NCBI RefSeq assembly: GCF_039929605.1
Contig: NZ_JBDSQX010000033.1
Span: 1-64,000 of the forward strand
Length of the DNA stretch: 64,000 nt
Direction of reading: 5' to 3'
Source: Pelomonas sp039929605
GTDB taxonomy: Bacteria > Pseudomonadota > Gammaproteobacteria > Burkholderiales > Burkholderiaceae_C
The notes beneath the pieces were generated by a model. It ran no database searches and had not been told where the DNA came from. It worked only from the letters and a program-made list of their open reading frames with translations. Positions 8,582 through 17,394 of this stretch are shown one piece after another (position 1 is the stretch's first letter; the number at the start of each line of letters is the position of its first letter). Made by a program: the position numbers and the translations under genes.

Positions 8582-9512
8582 ACGTCAGGAAAGCCAGCGC
8601 CGTGGACGCCAGGATGATGCGGGCAATGCGGCCGTTGTCGGCGCCGTAGCGTTCGGCCAGCAGCGACACATTGCTGGCGCTGGGCAGCGCGGCCGCCAGC
8701 GTCAGCGCGATGAGCTGGCCTTGCGACAAGGGCGCACCCAGCCAGCGCGCGGAGGCCGCCAGCGCGAACACCAGCGCCGGATGCAGCAGCAGCTTGATGG
8801 CCGCGACCGGCAGGTAGAGCGACGGCGGCGTGACCCGCCCGGCGGCGCGGTTGGCACGGCCCGAGCGGCTCAACACGGCGCCGATGGTGAACAAGGCCAC
8901 CGGCGAGGCCGCGTCGGCCAGCATCGCGACGGTCTTGTTCAAGGGCCCGGGCAGCTGCAGGTCCAGCGCACCCACGGCGGCCCCGGCGGCGATGGCCCAG
9001 GGCAGCGGGTTGGAGCCGGCGGCTTTCAGCGCCTGCACGAAGGCCGCCCGCTCCGCGCGCAGGTTGGTGCCGGCCCGCGCCAGCGCGATGCAGACCGAGC
9101 TGGTCACGAACAGATCGGCCAGGATGGTGCTGATGACGACGCCGGCCGATGCACTGCCCAGCAGCGCGACGATGAGCGGCACGCCCATGAAGCCGGTGTT
9201 GGGAAACGCCGCCACGAGCGCGCCTAAAGCGGCGTCCTTCATGCCCACGCGCGGCGACAGCGTGACGGCCACCGTGAAAAACACGATCAGCAGCGCCGAG
9301 GCCACGTAGACGCCGAGCAGCGCCGGGTTGAGCAGCTCCAGCACCGGCGTGTCGCGCCCGAAGCGGAACAGCAGGCAGGGCAGCGCAAAGAAGAGCACGA
9401 AGCCGTTGAGCCCGGGAATGGCGCTGTCGGGCAGCGGCCCGCGCTCGGCGGCCAACCAGCCGCACAGCACCAGCGCGAAGAAGGGAAAGGTGGTGGCGAG
9501 GACGGCGAGCAT
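8544..9512 (-). CDS. AEC-family transporter (auxin efflux carrier fold)
   Basis: A 322-residue membrane protein with about ten hydrophobic helices. Diagnostic parts are GLNGFVLFFALPCLLFRFG near the N-terminus and AAFPNTGFMGVPL, the NxGFxGxPL motif of the AEC family (also called membrane transport proteins). The C-terminal half repeats the fold (LIALTLAAALPSASNVSLLA). Family members move organic acids such as malonate or malate, or amino-acid-related compounds; the substrate here cannot be told. It is convergent with and overlaps the histidine kinase, and diverges from the pseudokinase gene. Confidence 0.9.
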   Translation of the reverse strand: MLAVLATTFPFFALVLCGWLAAERGPLPDSAIPGLNGFVLFFALPCLLFRFGRDTPVLELLNPALLGVYVASALLIVFFTVAVTLSPRVGMKDAALGALVAAFPNTGFMGVPLIVALLGSASAGVVISTILADLFVTSSVCIALARAGTNLRAERAAFVQALKAAGSNPLPWAIAAGAAVGALDLQLPGPLNKTVAMLADAASPVALFTIGAVLSRSGRANRAAGRVTPPSLYLPVAAIKLLLHPALVFALAASARWLGAPLSQGQLIALTLAAALPSASNVSLLAERYGADNGRIARIILASTALAFLTFSGLAAILISAS

Positions 9513-9604
9513 CGGGCGCGGAGTATCGACCGCGTGAGCGAATGCGCGACCGCACCGGCTTTGTGACGGCGTGGGATGGCAAGCGCCTACGGGTCCCCCC
9601 TAAC

Positions 9605-10576
9605 ATGCCGCCGATGCGCATGCCCAACCTTTCCCTGCCACCGCCCGCCGGAGCCGCCCCGCTGGACGAAGGCCAGGCGCTGGGCGTGTGGCGGCTGGAG
9701 AAGCCGCTGCCCGACGGCGAGCAGGCCCATGCCGGCCAGTGGTACAGCGCCCACCACGCGATGGCCACCGCACAGAAGGCGGCCGTTCTCGTGCTGGACC
9801 GCAGCGACCTGGGCGCCGGCGTCATGCTGCGCTATGCCGACCAGGCCGGCGACCTCGCCCGGCTGCAGCACCCCCACATCGCCGTGCCCAGCGACAGCGG
9901 CGTGACGCCCGACGCCCACCCCTATCTCATCCTCGAAGGCGAGCACGGTGAGCCGCTGCTGCCTCGGCTGCAGGCCTTAAGCCTGCGCCAGCGCATCGAA
10001 CTGCTGGTGCAGCTCTGCGAGGCCCTGCGCTCCGCCCACCAGCAGGGCTGGCTGCTGTCCGAGCTGGACCCGGCCATGGTGTGGCTCGGCGCCGACGGCG
10101 ACGTTCGCCTGATGGGCCTGGGCCTGGCCCGCATTCCCGACCCCACCGACCCCTTTGACCGCGGCCTGAGCCTGGGCGCATCGCCCGCCTTCATCGCACC
10201 CGAGCGCCGAGGCGGCGAGCCGCCCAGCCTGGCCAGCGAGGTCTACGGCCTGGGCGCCCTGGCCCGCGTGCTGATCTGCGGCTGGGAAGACACGCCCAAG
10301 GGCCCGGCGCCGCTGCGCGGCAGTGCGGCAGACCAATGGCCGAAGCTGCGCGAGGCGCAGCAGATCAAGCTCGACGCCGTGTTGCGCTCGGCGATGGCCG
10401 AGTCGCCCGAGCTGCGCACGCGCGGCGCCGAGGAACTGGCCGACGAACTGCGCGAATGGCTGGGCCTGAGCCCGCAGCGCAGCGCCGCCGCGCCGGCCGA
10501 CCTGGCCGACCTGGCCCGGCCCAAGCCGCCGGCCTGGTGGAAGCGCTGGCTGCGGCCGGCGCAGCCGCGCGCTTAG
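9605..10576 (+). CDS. protein-kinase-fold pseudokinase
   Basis: A protein of about 323 residues if ATG 9605 is used; ATGs at 9542, 9614 and 9620 are alternatives and no start has a convincing ribosome site. The kinase fold is visible (DLARLQHPHIAVP, LILEGEHGEPLLPRL, LRQRIELLVQLCEALRSAHQ, SPAFIAPERRGGEP, SLASEVYGLGALARVLI). The catalytic machinery is missing: the HRDLKPxN loop reads LSELDPAMVWL and the DFG motif reads LMGLGLARI. The VAxK lysine is replaced (AAVLVLDRS) and no glycine loop is seen. It therefore probably cannot phosphorylate and may act as a scaffold or regulator. No transmembrane segment is present. The C-terminal tail is Pro/Trp/Arg rich (KPPAWWKRWLRPAQPR). Confidence 0.78.
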   Translation: MPPMRMPNLSLPPPAGAAPLDEGQALGVWRLEKPLPDGEQAHAGQWYSAHHAMATAQKAAVLVLDRSDLGAGVMLRYADQAGDLARLQHPHIAVPSDSGVTPDAHPYLILEGEHGEPLLPRLQALSLRQRIELLVQLCEALRSAHQQGWLLSELDPAMVWLGADGDVRLMGLGLARIPDPTDPFDRGLSLGASPAFIAPERRGGEPPSLASEVYGLGALARVLICGWEDTPKGPAPLRGSAADQWPKLREAQQIKLDAVLRSAMAESPELRTRGAEELADELREWLGLSPQRSAAAPADLADLARPKPPAWWKRWLRPAQPRA

Positions 10577-10656
10577 CCGGCGCGTAACGCGGGCTTCTCG
10601 GGATGCGCCCATCGCGGCGCTGCGCAACAATGCGCGCCCCACCTGCGGAGGTTCCC

Positions 10657-11262
10657 ATGGCCCGTCGTTCGCTGCTGATCGCGTCGCTGATCGCCCTTCC
10701 CATGGCCGTGACGGCCGCCGGCTTCGACGCGGGCGACGAAGGCTGGGCCACGCCAACCGGCGGCACCCAGACGTGGCAGGGCAGCGGCGGCAACGGCGGT
10801 GGCTGGCTGCAGATAGAAGACATCGACGGCAACACCGACATCCTGCTCACCGCACCCTCGGCCTGGCTGGGCAACTGGTCGGCCTACCTGGGCGGCACGC
10901 TGTCCTTCGATGCCAAGAAGGTCAACGACGTGTCGAACGACTGGCCGGGCTTCGGTGAGATCCGCATCAGCGGCCCGGGCGGCAGCGTGCTGCTCGACGT
11001 CGCCGAGGCCGGCCAGCCCGTGGGCGAAGGCGAGTGGCATCGCTACAGCGTGGCACTGACGCCTGCGGCCGGCTGGGGCCCGTCGCTGGCCAGCGTGCTC
11101 GCCAACGTGACCAGCCTGACCATCAACGGTGAATTCCACGCCGGGCCGGGCGAGGTGGTCGGCTTCGACAACATCCAGGTCACCGCCGTGCCCGAGCCGG
11201 CCAGTGCGGCGCTGCTGCTGGCCGGCATCGGCCTGCTGGCCTGCCTGCGTCGCAAACGCTGA
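10657..11262 (+). CDS. PEP-CTERM exported protein with laminin-B-like domain
   Basis: A 201-residue exported protein. ATG 10657 is preceded by CGGAGG at an ideal distance. A signal peptide (MARRSLLIASLIALPMAVTAA) is followed by a laminin IV/B-like beta-sandwich: GFDAGDEGW, then WLQIEDIDGNTDILLTAPS, YLGGTLSFDAKK and GFDNIQVT. The C-terminus is a PEP-CTERM sorting signal: VPEPASAALLLAGIGLLACL followed by RRKR. PEP-CTERM proteins are processed by an exosortase and often sit on the cell surface or in exopolysaccharide; no exosortase gene is in this window. The stop codon overlaps the start of the next gene (TGATG), so it is translationally coupled to the O-antigen-ligase-like protein. Confidence 0.88.
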   Translation: MARRSLLIASLIALPMAVTAAGFDAGDEGWATPTGGTQTWQGSGGNGGGWLQIEDIDGNTDILLTAPSAWLGNWSAYLGGTLSFDAKKVNDVSNDWPGFGEIRISGPGGSVLLDVAEAGQPVGEGEWHRYSVALTPAAGWGPSLASVLANVTSLTINGEFHAGPGEVVGFDNIQVTAVPEPASAALLLAGIGLLACLRRKR

Positions 11263-13883
11263 TGGCCGCCGTCGGCGCCGCGCCCGCGGCCGGTTTTATG
11301 GGGCTGGGCGAGCTGCAGCTCAGGCTGCCCGCCACCAAGATGCAATGGCTGGCCGTTGTGGCCGGCCTGGCCCTGGGCGTGCTCGGCGCCGAACTGGCCT
11401 GGCACCACCCTTTGTCCGGCCCGCTGGCGCTGGCGGCCTGGGGTGCGACCGTGCTGCTGGCGGCGCTCTTCTGGGTCAAGACGCCGGTGCTGCTGTTCGC
11501 GCCGCTGCCGCTGATCGGCCTGGCGCCGTGGAGCGGCTGGATCACTTTCGAGGAGATGGATCTCCTCGTCACGGCTTGCGGCTGCGGCGGCTATCTGGCC
11601 TACGCGCTGCAGCTCAACGCACGCGACCGCGCGCCGGCCTGGCGGCATGCCCTCGTCTATTCACCGGCCGTGCTGGTGCTCATCCTGGCGCTGGCGCTGT
11701 CGGCGCTGTGGAGCGTGAAACGCGGCTTTGCCGATGCGGGCGGCTTCAGCTTCGGCTGGTTCCACGGCTACCACGAGGCCATGAACTCGGTGCGCAACGG
11801 CAAGGCCATCTTCCTCGTGCTGGCGCTGCTGCCGCTGTGGACGGCTGCGGCGGCCGCCCGCCCGCGCGGCTTCTCGCGCGGCCTGCTGCTCGGGCTGGTC
11901 ATCTCGCTGGCCGCCGGCAGCGCCGCCGCGCTGTGGGAGCGGCTGGCCTACACCGGCCTGCTGGACTTCTCCACCGACTACCGCACCACCGCCCTGTTCT
12001 GGGAAATGCACGTGGGTGGCGCCACGCTGGACGGCTTCCTGGTGCTGACGCTGCCCTTTGCGTTGCTGGCCGTGCTGCGTACGCGCTCGCCCTGGCAGTT
12101 CGGCGTCGGAATGATCATTGCGCTGCTGGCGGCCTATGCCTGCCTCACCACGTTCTCGCGCGGCGTCTACCTGGCGCTGCCGCTGGCCCTGGTGCCCATG
12201 GTGCTGCTGGCCGACGCCCAGCGCCGCCGCGCGGCCTCGTCAGGCCCGGAAAGCAGCCACATCGACAGCACGCTGGGCGCCGTGGACGAACCCATGCCGC
12301 GCCTGGCCAAGTTGGGCGCGCTGGCCATGGCGGGCGCCTTCGCGCTGGCGGCGGCGCTGGTCTTCGGCGGCGGCGGCTACCGTGGGCTGCTGGCGCTGTT
12401 CTTCGTCATGGTCATCCTGTTGACCATGCCGGCCAGCCTGTGGCGGCCCGGCCTGGGGCAGCGGCTGACGGCCCTGCTGATGGGCGGCGTGCTGGCGCTG
12501 CTGCTGGGCGGCGCGAGCTGGGCGCTGTCGATGGCCGTGCCCAAGGCGGCCTATGTGCTCAACGGCGTCGCGCTGCTGTGCTGCGCGGCGCTGCGCTGGC
12601 GCAACGTGCCGGGCCAGACGCGCCCCGTCTACGTGGTGCTGATGACGGCGGCCTGGTTCTGGCTGGTAGCCACGATGGTCATCGTGGCCGACTACTGGGG
12701 CGGCACGGCCGGCCGCTGGACGGCGCTGGCCGCCGGCCTGGCACTGGCCGGCCTGTGGGCCGCCATGCTGCTGGAGCCGCGCCTGTGGCCGCTCACCAGC
12801 ACCGGCAAGGCCGGCTGGCGCAAGCGCGCGCTGCTGGTGGCCGGGCTGCTTCTGGTGATGGCCGTCGTCGCGGCCCTGGGCGGTGGCGCCTACCTGCGCG
12901 ACCGCGTCGCCACCTGGAAGGAAGACGGCCATACCCGCCTGACCCATTGGCACGACGGCCTGCGCCTGCTGCACGGCGGCCGGCAATGGCTGCTGGGCAA
13001 GGGCAGTGGCCGCTTCGTCAGCAGCAATCTCTACGAAGGGCCGCCTGATTCGCAGATTGGTGACTACCGGCTGCGCACCGACGAGGCCGAGGCCTTTCTC
13101 GCGCTGACCGGTGGCCGCCACCTGCTGGGGCGGGGCGAGCAGTTCCGCCTCAGCCAGCGCATCGTCGCGCCGGCGCACGGGCCGGTCACGCTCACGCTCG
13201 TCCACCGCGTGGCCGCCGACACCAACCTCGTGCTGGACATCTGCGAAAAGAACCTGATCTACCCAGACAACTGCACTGGCACCGAAGTCACACTGGCGCC
13301 TGCCAAACCCGACGTGCCGCCCGATCTCACGGCCGACCTACCGCCGACCCGTCCGAACGACATGGGCACCTGGCAGACCCGCCAGATCCGCGTCGGCGAC
13401 GTGGCCAACCTCGGTGGCGACTGGTGGGCGCCACGCTTCGTGACCTTCTCGATGGCACTGAACACGCGCGGCGGGCGCCTGGACATCGCCCGCATCGCGA
13501 TGCAGGACTCGCAAGGCCACCAGTTGCTCGTCAACGGCGACTTCAACCGCGAGATGGCGCACTGGTTCTTCTCCAGCGACCGCTACCACCTGCCCTGGCA
13601 CATCAAGAATGCGGCGCTGCATGTGCTGTTCGAGCAAGGCCTGGTGGGCCTGGCGCTGGTGGGTTCGGCCTATCTGCTGGCCCTGGTGCGGCTGAGCTTC
13701 GGCCGCGGCCGCGACCACCCGCTCGCCCCAGCCATCGTCGCCGCGCTGATCGGCTTCGGCGCCGTGGGCGCCTTCGACAGCCTGCTGGACGCGCCGCGCA
13801 TCGGCTTCATCTTCTTCACGCTGCTGCTGCTGGGGCTGGGGTTAAGGGCGCTACCGGGAGAGGGCGTGGCCAGAGTGGCATGA
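11262..13883 (+). CDS. large polytopic membrane protein, O-antigen ligase-like
   Basis: An 873-residue protein with at least ten hydrophobic segments in its first ~530 residues. The core ITFEEMDLLVTACGCGGYLAYAL and AYACLTTFSRGVYLALPLAL, and the periplasmic stretch around TDYRTTALFWEMHVGGATL, resemble the O-antigen ligase/Wzy-like superfamily (WaaL/RfaL-type). Residues ~540-800 form a large soluble part (HTRLTHWHDGLRLLHGGRQW, WLLGKGSGRFVSSNLYE, then a beta-rich domain) that is longer than usual for ligases. A final helix block ends LLLLGLGLRALPGEG. Such proteins join or polymerise glycans at the outer face of the inner membrane. Tight coupling to a PEP-CTERM gene suggests a role in glycosylating or co-assembling that surface protein, but that is inference. 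Confidence 0.7.
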   Translation: MAAVGAAPAAGFMGLGELQLRLPATKMQWLAVVAGLALGVLGAELAWHHPLSGPLALAAWGATVLLAALFWVKTPVLLFAPLPLIGLAPWSGWITFEEMDLLVTACGCGGYLAYALQLNARDRAPAWRHALVYSPAVLVLILALALSALWSVKRGFADAGGFSFGWFHGYHEAMNSVRNGKAIFLVLALLPLWTAAAAARPRGFSRGLLLGLVISLAAGSAAALWERLAYTGLLDFSTDYRTTALFWEMHVGGATLDGFLVLTLPFALLAVLRTRSPWQFGVGMIIALLAAYACLTTFSRGVYLALPLALVPMVLLADAQRRRAASSGPESSHIDSTLGAVDEPMPRLAKLGALAMAGAFALAAALVFGGGGYRGLLALFFVMVILLTMPASLWRPGLGQRLTALLMGGVLALLLGGASWALSMAVPKAAYVLNGVALLCCAALRWRNVPGQTRPVYVVLMTAAWFWLVATMVIVADYWGGTAGRWTALAAGLALAGLWAAMLLEPRLWPLTSTGKAGWRKRALLVAGLLLVMAVVAALGGGAYLRDRVATWKEDGHTRLTHWHDGLRLLHGGRQWLLGKGSGRFVSSNLYEGPPDSQIGDYRLRTDEAEAFLALTGGRHLLGRGEQFRLSQRIVAPAHGPVTLTLVHRVAADTNLVLDICEKNLIYPDNCTGTEVTLAPAKPDVPPDLTADLPPTRPNDMGTWQTRQIRVGDVANLGGDWWAPRFVTFSMALNTRGGRLDIARIAMQDSQGHQLLVNGDFNREMAHWFFSSDRYHLPWHIKNAALHVLFEQGLVGLALVGSAYLLALVRLSFGRGRDHPLAPAIVAALIGFGAVGAFDSLLDAPRIGFIFFTLLLLGLGLRALPGEGVARVA

Positions 13884-13897
13884 TGTGCGCCCCTCGT

Positions 13898-13968
13898 CCA
13901 AGGCGTACCTTGGCCGGTCCCCCGAGGGGACGGCGATGCTTGCCGGATTGACCGGCAAGCACATCGCC
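13898..13968. other. cluster of three hairpins in the intergenic region before rep
   Basis: Three inverted repeats follow each other: CCAAGG-CGTA-CCTTGG at 13898-13913, GTCCCC-CGA-GGGGAC at 13917-13931, and a longer one at 13932-13968. The longest pairs GGCGATG/CATCGCC and CTTGCCGG/CCGGCAAG around the loop ATTGA, with a two-base bulge. No T-run follows, so these are not classic intrinsic terminators. They could end transcription of the ligase-like gene by another route or be part of the rep leader. Confidence 0.5.
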
Positions 13969-14033
13969 AAGACGGGCCGGCTTGGGAGCGGCCCGGCGCT
14001 CGGCCCGCAATTGCCGCGCCATCAACAATTGCC

Positions 14034-16100
14034 ATGTCGCCCACTCCCGCCGCCACCCTCAACCCGGCCCAGCTCGAAGCCGTTTACCACCTGAGCGGCC
14101 CCTGCCTCGTCATTGCCGGCGCGGGCTCGGGCAAGACGCGCGTCATCACGACCAAGATCGCGCAGCTGCTGGTGTCCGGCTACCGGGCCAGCCAGATCGC
14201 CGCCATCACCTTCACGAACAAGGCCGCGCAGGAAATGCGCGAGCGCGCCAAGGCGCTGGTGGGCAACAAGGCGGCCAAGGATCTGGCGATCTCGACTTTC
14301 CACTCCTTGGGCGTGCGGCTGCTGCGCGAGGAAGGCACGCGCGTCGGGCTGAAGGAGCAGTTTTCCATCCTCGACAGCGACGACGTGCTCAACGTGCTGA
14401 AGGACGCCGGCAGCACGACCGACATCAACCAGGCGCGGCGTTGGCAGTGGACCATCTCGCTGTGGAAGAACCAAGGGCTGGATGCGGCCCAGGCCGCCCA
14501 GGTGGCCAAGGATGACGACGAGCGCGCCGCCGCCGCCGTCATGGTGCGCTACCAGGAGCGCTTGGCCGCCTACCAGGCGGTGGACTTCGACGACCTCATT
14601 ACGCTGCCACTGAGGCTGCTGACCACCCACGCCGACGCGCGCGAGGTGCGTGAGAAGTGGCAGGCCAAGCTGCGCTACCTGCTGGTGGACGAATATCAGG
14701 ACACCAACGCCGTGCAGTACGAGCTGCTGAAGGCGCTGGTGGGCGAGCGCGGCATGTTCACGGCCGTGGGCGACGACGACCAGTCCATCTACGGCTGGCG
14801 CGGCGCGACCATCGAAAACCTGAAGCGGCTGCCGACCGACTACCCCAACCTCAAGATCATTCCGCTCGAGCAGAACTACCGCTCGACGGGCAACATCCTG
14901 CGCGCAGCCAACAACGTCATCGCCGGCAACCCCAAGATCTTCGAGAAGAAGCTGTGGAGCGAGTACGGCGACGGCGAGCCGGTCGTGCTGCTGGAGGCCG
15001 ACGGCGAGGAGCACGAGGCCGAGCGGGCGGTGGCGCGCATCCAGCAACTGCGTGCGGACGGCAAGGCTGCGGAGTTCCGCGAATTCGCCATCCTCTACCG
15101 CGCCAACCACCAAGCGCGCATCTTTGAGCAGGCGCTGCGCCGCGCGCAGATCCCGTACAAGGTGTCGGGCGGCCAGAGCTTCTTCGACAAGGCCGAGATC
15201 AAGGACCTGTGCGGTTGGCTGCGCCTGCTGGTGAACCAGGATGACGACCCCGCCTTCCTGCGCGCCGTGACGACGCCGAAGCGCGGCATCGGCCACCAGA
15301 CGCTGGGCTCGCTCGGCACGTTCTCGGCGCAGTGGAAGTGCAGCATGTTCGAGGCGCTGTTTGCCGAGTCGCTGGGCAGCGCGCTGACGAAGCGCGCGAT
15401 CGACGGCCTGCACGAGTTCGGCCGCACCGTGAACGAGCTGCAGTACAAGGCCAAGCACACCGAGGGCCACACCGCCGCACACGCGATGCTGACGGAATGG
15501 CTGAAAGACATCGGCTACGAAGCCCACCTGCTCGACAACGAAGAGAACGAGAAGGTCGCCCAGGCACGCTGGGGCAACGTGCTGGACTTCGTCGACTGGA
15601 TCGCCAAGCGCTGCGGCGGCCAGCAGAGCGAGGAAGGCGGCGTCAGCTTCACCGAGCCCAAGCAGAGCGTGCTGGACGTGGCGCAGACCATCTCCGTCAT
15701 CCTGTCCCTGGCCGAGCGCGGGGAGGACCAGGACCAGGTCACGCTGACGACGCTGCATGCTTCCAAGGGCCTGGAGTGGCCACACGTCGTGCTGGCGGGC
15801 GTCAACGAGGGCCTGCTGCCCTTCAAGCGAGAGGAAGCCGAGCTGACGGTGGAGGCGCTACAGGAGGAACGGCGGCTGATGTACGTGGGCATCACCCGCG
15901 CGCGCACGACGCTGGCCGTCTCCACACTGCGCCGGCGCAAGAAAGGCCGCGACACCGTTGTGGGCATTCCTAGCCGCTTTCTGGCCGAGATGAAGCTGCA
16001 CGAAGGCAGCACGCGCGAGGACCCGCGCGAGAAGCTAAAACGCATTCGCGCCGAATTAGCCGCCAAGGCGGCCGCGCGTCTCGACACCGCGACCGAATGA
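14034..16100 (+). CDS. rep: ATP-dependent DNA helicase Rep
   Basis: A 688-residue superfamily 1A helicase, about the size of E. coli Rep (673). It starts MSPTPAATLNPAQLEAVYHL and shows the Q-motif LNPAQLEAV, Walker A AGAGSGKTRV, motif Ia ITFTNKAAQEM, DEYQDTN (motif II), GDDDQSIYGWRGA (motif III), LEQNYRS (motif IV), TLHASKGLEW (motif V) and YVGITRAR (motif VI). Rep unwinds DNA 3' to 5' and clears proteins ahead of replication forks. The lack of a UvrD-type C-terminus and the length favour Rep over UvrD. Its stop overlaps the following open frame but the next real start is about 110 bases on. Confidence 0.95.
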   Translation: MSPTPAATLNPAQLEAVYHLSGPCLVIAGAGSGKTRVITTKIAQLLVSGYRASQIAAITFTNKAAQEMRERAKALVGNKAAKDLAISTFHSLGVRLLREEGTRVGLKEQFSILDSDDVLNVLKDAGSTTDINQARRWQWTISLWKNQGLDAAQAAQVAKDDDERAAAAVMVRYQERLAAYQAVDFDDLITLPLRLLTTHADAREVREKWQAKLRYLLVDEYQDTNAVQYELLKALVGERGMFTAVGDDDQSIYGWRGATIENLKRLPTDYPNLKIIPLEQNYRSTGNILRAANNVIAGNPKIFEKKLWSEYGDGEPVVLLEADGEEHEAERAVARIQQLRADGKAAEFREFAILYRANHQARIFEQALRRAQIPYKVSGGQSFFDKAEIKDLCGWLRLLVNQDDDPAFLRAVTTPKRGIGHQTLGSLGTFSAQWKCSMFEALFAESLGSALTKRAIDGLHEFGRTVNELQYKAKHTEGHTAAHAMLTEWLKDIGYEAHLLDNEENEKVAQARWGNVLDFVDWIAKRCGGQQSEEGGVSFTEPKQSVLDVAQTISVILSLAERGEDQDQVTLTTLHASKGLEWPHVVLAGVNEGLLPFKREEAELTVEALQEERRLMYVGITRARTTLAVSTLRRRKKGRDTVVGIPSRFLAEMKLHEGSTREDPREKLKRIRAELAAKAAARLDTATE

Positions 16101-16210
16101 CTCGCCCATTCGCGGGGGGCCCCCTCAAGCTCGTGAAGTGTTCACACCCTGGCCACGGTAGGCTGCGAACAATGCGTTACAGCACTTCCTCTCAAGGTGA
16201 GCCCCGCATC

Positions 16211-16579
16211 ATGAAAGTCCTGGTCCACGCCACCATCCTCGTCGCTCTGAGCTCCACCGCCTTCGCTGGCGCCTCTCGTGACGCACGCCCGCAAGCCGAC
16301 ACCACGGTCGCCGTCATCGCCGACGCCGGCCGCCTGTCCTCAGCCGGCCTGAGCACGCTCAACGACGGCAGCCCCTGGGCCGGCACTCGTCAAGCATCCG
16401 TCGAAGGCGCGAATTTCAGCGACCTGGCCACCCAGGTCGACACCGGCCCCTTGCTCATCGCCCTGTGCCTGGCAGGCCTGGCGCTGTCGCGCCCCGTCGC
16501 CCGGCTGCTGCGCCGGCAGGAACAACAGCGCCGCGCCAGCGCGCTGGCCAGCACTCTCGGCCATCAGCCCCGCCGCTGA
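16211..16579 (+). CDS. small exported protein with C-terminal membrane anchor and basic tail
   Basis: A 122-residue protein from ATG 16211: a signal peptide (MKVLVHATILVALSSTAFAG), a short polar middle, one hydrophobic helix near the end (GPLLIALCLAGLALS) and the basic tail RPVARLLRRQEQQRRASALA. That tripartite C-terminus resembles sortase/exosortase-type sorting signals, though no PEP motif precedes the helix. The end of the tail (RRASALASTL) closely matches that of the PEP-CTERM protein encoded next (RRATALASTL). Function unknown. Confidence 0.65.
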   Translation: MKVLVHATILVALSSTAFAGASRDARPQADTTVAVIADAGRLSSAGLSTLNDGSPWAGTRQASVEGANFSDLATQVDTGPLLIALCLAGLALSRPVARLLRRQEQQRRASALASTLGHQPRR

Positions 16580-16713
16580 CATCGCCTTTGGGTGACTTGC
16601 GTCACACGCCGCACCCCTGCCTGAGGGGGCCATTGCTGGCGGTGTGAAGTCTGCACCCGGCGCCAGGCGGATAAGGCCGAAGAATCGCGGCCAATCCAAC
16701 AAGCTGGCCGCCC

Positions 16714-17394
16714 ATGAAACGCTTTCTCTCCCTGCTCGCGCTCACCGCCTTCGGCGCCTGCGCCATGGCGGCGCCCGCTCCGGCCGGCAACCTGATCGTC
16801 AACGGCAGCTTCGAGAGCGCGGTGGTGGGCAATGGCAGCTGGGTCAATGTGCCCAGCATCGCCGGATGGACGTGGCTGGGCGGCCCAGGCTCCGGCTTCG
16901 AAGTCCGCAACAACGTCGCCGGCAGCGCCCAGGACGGCCACAACTACCTCGAACTGGACACGAACGGCAACACGCTGATCGGCCAGTACCTGGACAACAT
17001 GAGCGGCGGCGACCGCTATGACCTGCGCTTCTGGTACGCCCCGCGCGAATTCCAGGCGGCGTCGACGAATGGCATGCAGGTGTTCTGGAATGGCGTGCAG
17101 ATCGGCGACACGCTGATCGGCCTTGGCGGCAGCGGTAACAGTTGGAGCCAGCACGAGTACCTCGTGACGGCGCAGGCCGGCCGCAATCTGCTGAGCTTCG
17201 CGTCGGTGGGCAGCAGCGATGCCCTGGGCGGCAACCTCGACAACGTCCGCCTGAACCGCATCCCCGAGCCCGGCAGCCTGGCGTTGACCCTCGCCGCGCT
17301 GGCAGGTGCCTTCCTGCTGCCGCGCATGCTGCGCCGCAAGGCCGACCTGCGCCGGGCGACGGCGCTGGCCAGCACGCTGAAACGCGACGCCTAA
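16714..17394 (+). CDS. PEP-CTERM exported protein with DUF642-like / carbohydrate-binding sandwich
   Basis: A 226-residue exported protein. The signal peptide MKRFLSLLALTAFGACAMAA precedes NLIVNGSFESAVVGNGSW, the typical opening of DUF642/CBM-like beta-sandwich domains in PEP-CTERM proteins. GSGFEVRNNVAGSAQDGHNY and ALGGNLDNVRLNRIPEPG follow. The sorting signal is IPEPGSLALTLAALAGAFLL then PRMLRRK. Unusually the tail runs on for 18 more residues to LRRATALASTLKRDA; most PEP-CTERM proteins end shortly after the arginines. The same tail end appears in the neighbouring small protein at 16211. The gene converges on priA, and the two stop codons overlap. Confidence 0.87.
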   Translation: MKRFLSLLALTAFGACAMAAPAPAGNLIVNGSFESAVVGNGSWVNVPSIAGWTWLGGPGSGFEVRNNVAGSAQDGHNYLELDTNGNTLIGQYLDNMSGGDRYDLRFWYAPREFQAASTNGMQVFWNGVQIGDTLIGLGGSGNSWSQHEYLVTAQAGRNLLSFASVGSSDALGGNLDNVRLNRIPEPGSLALTLAALAGAFLLPRMLRRKADLRRATALASTLKRDA

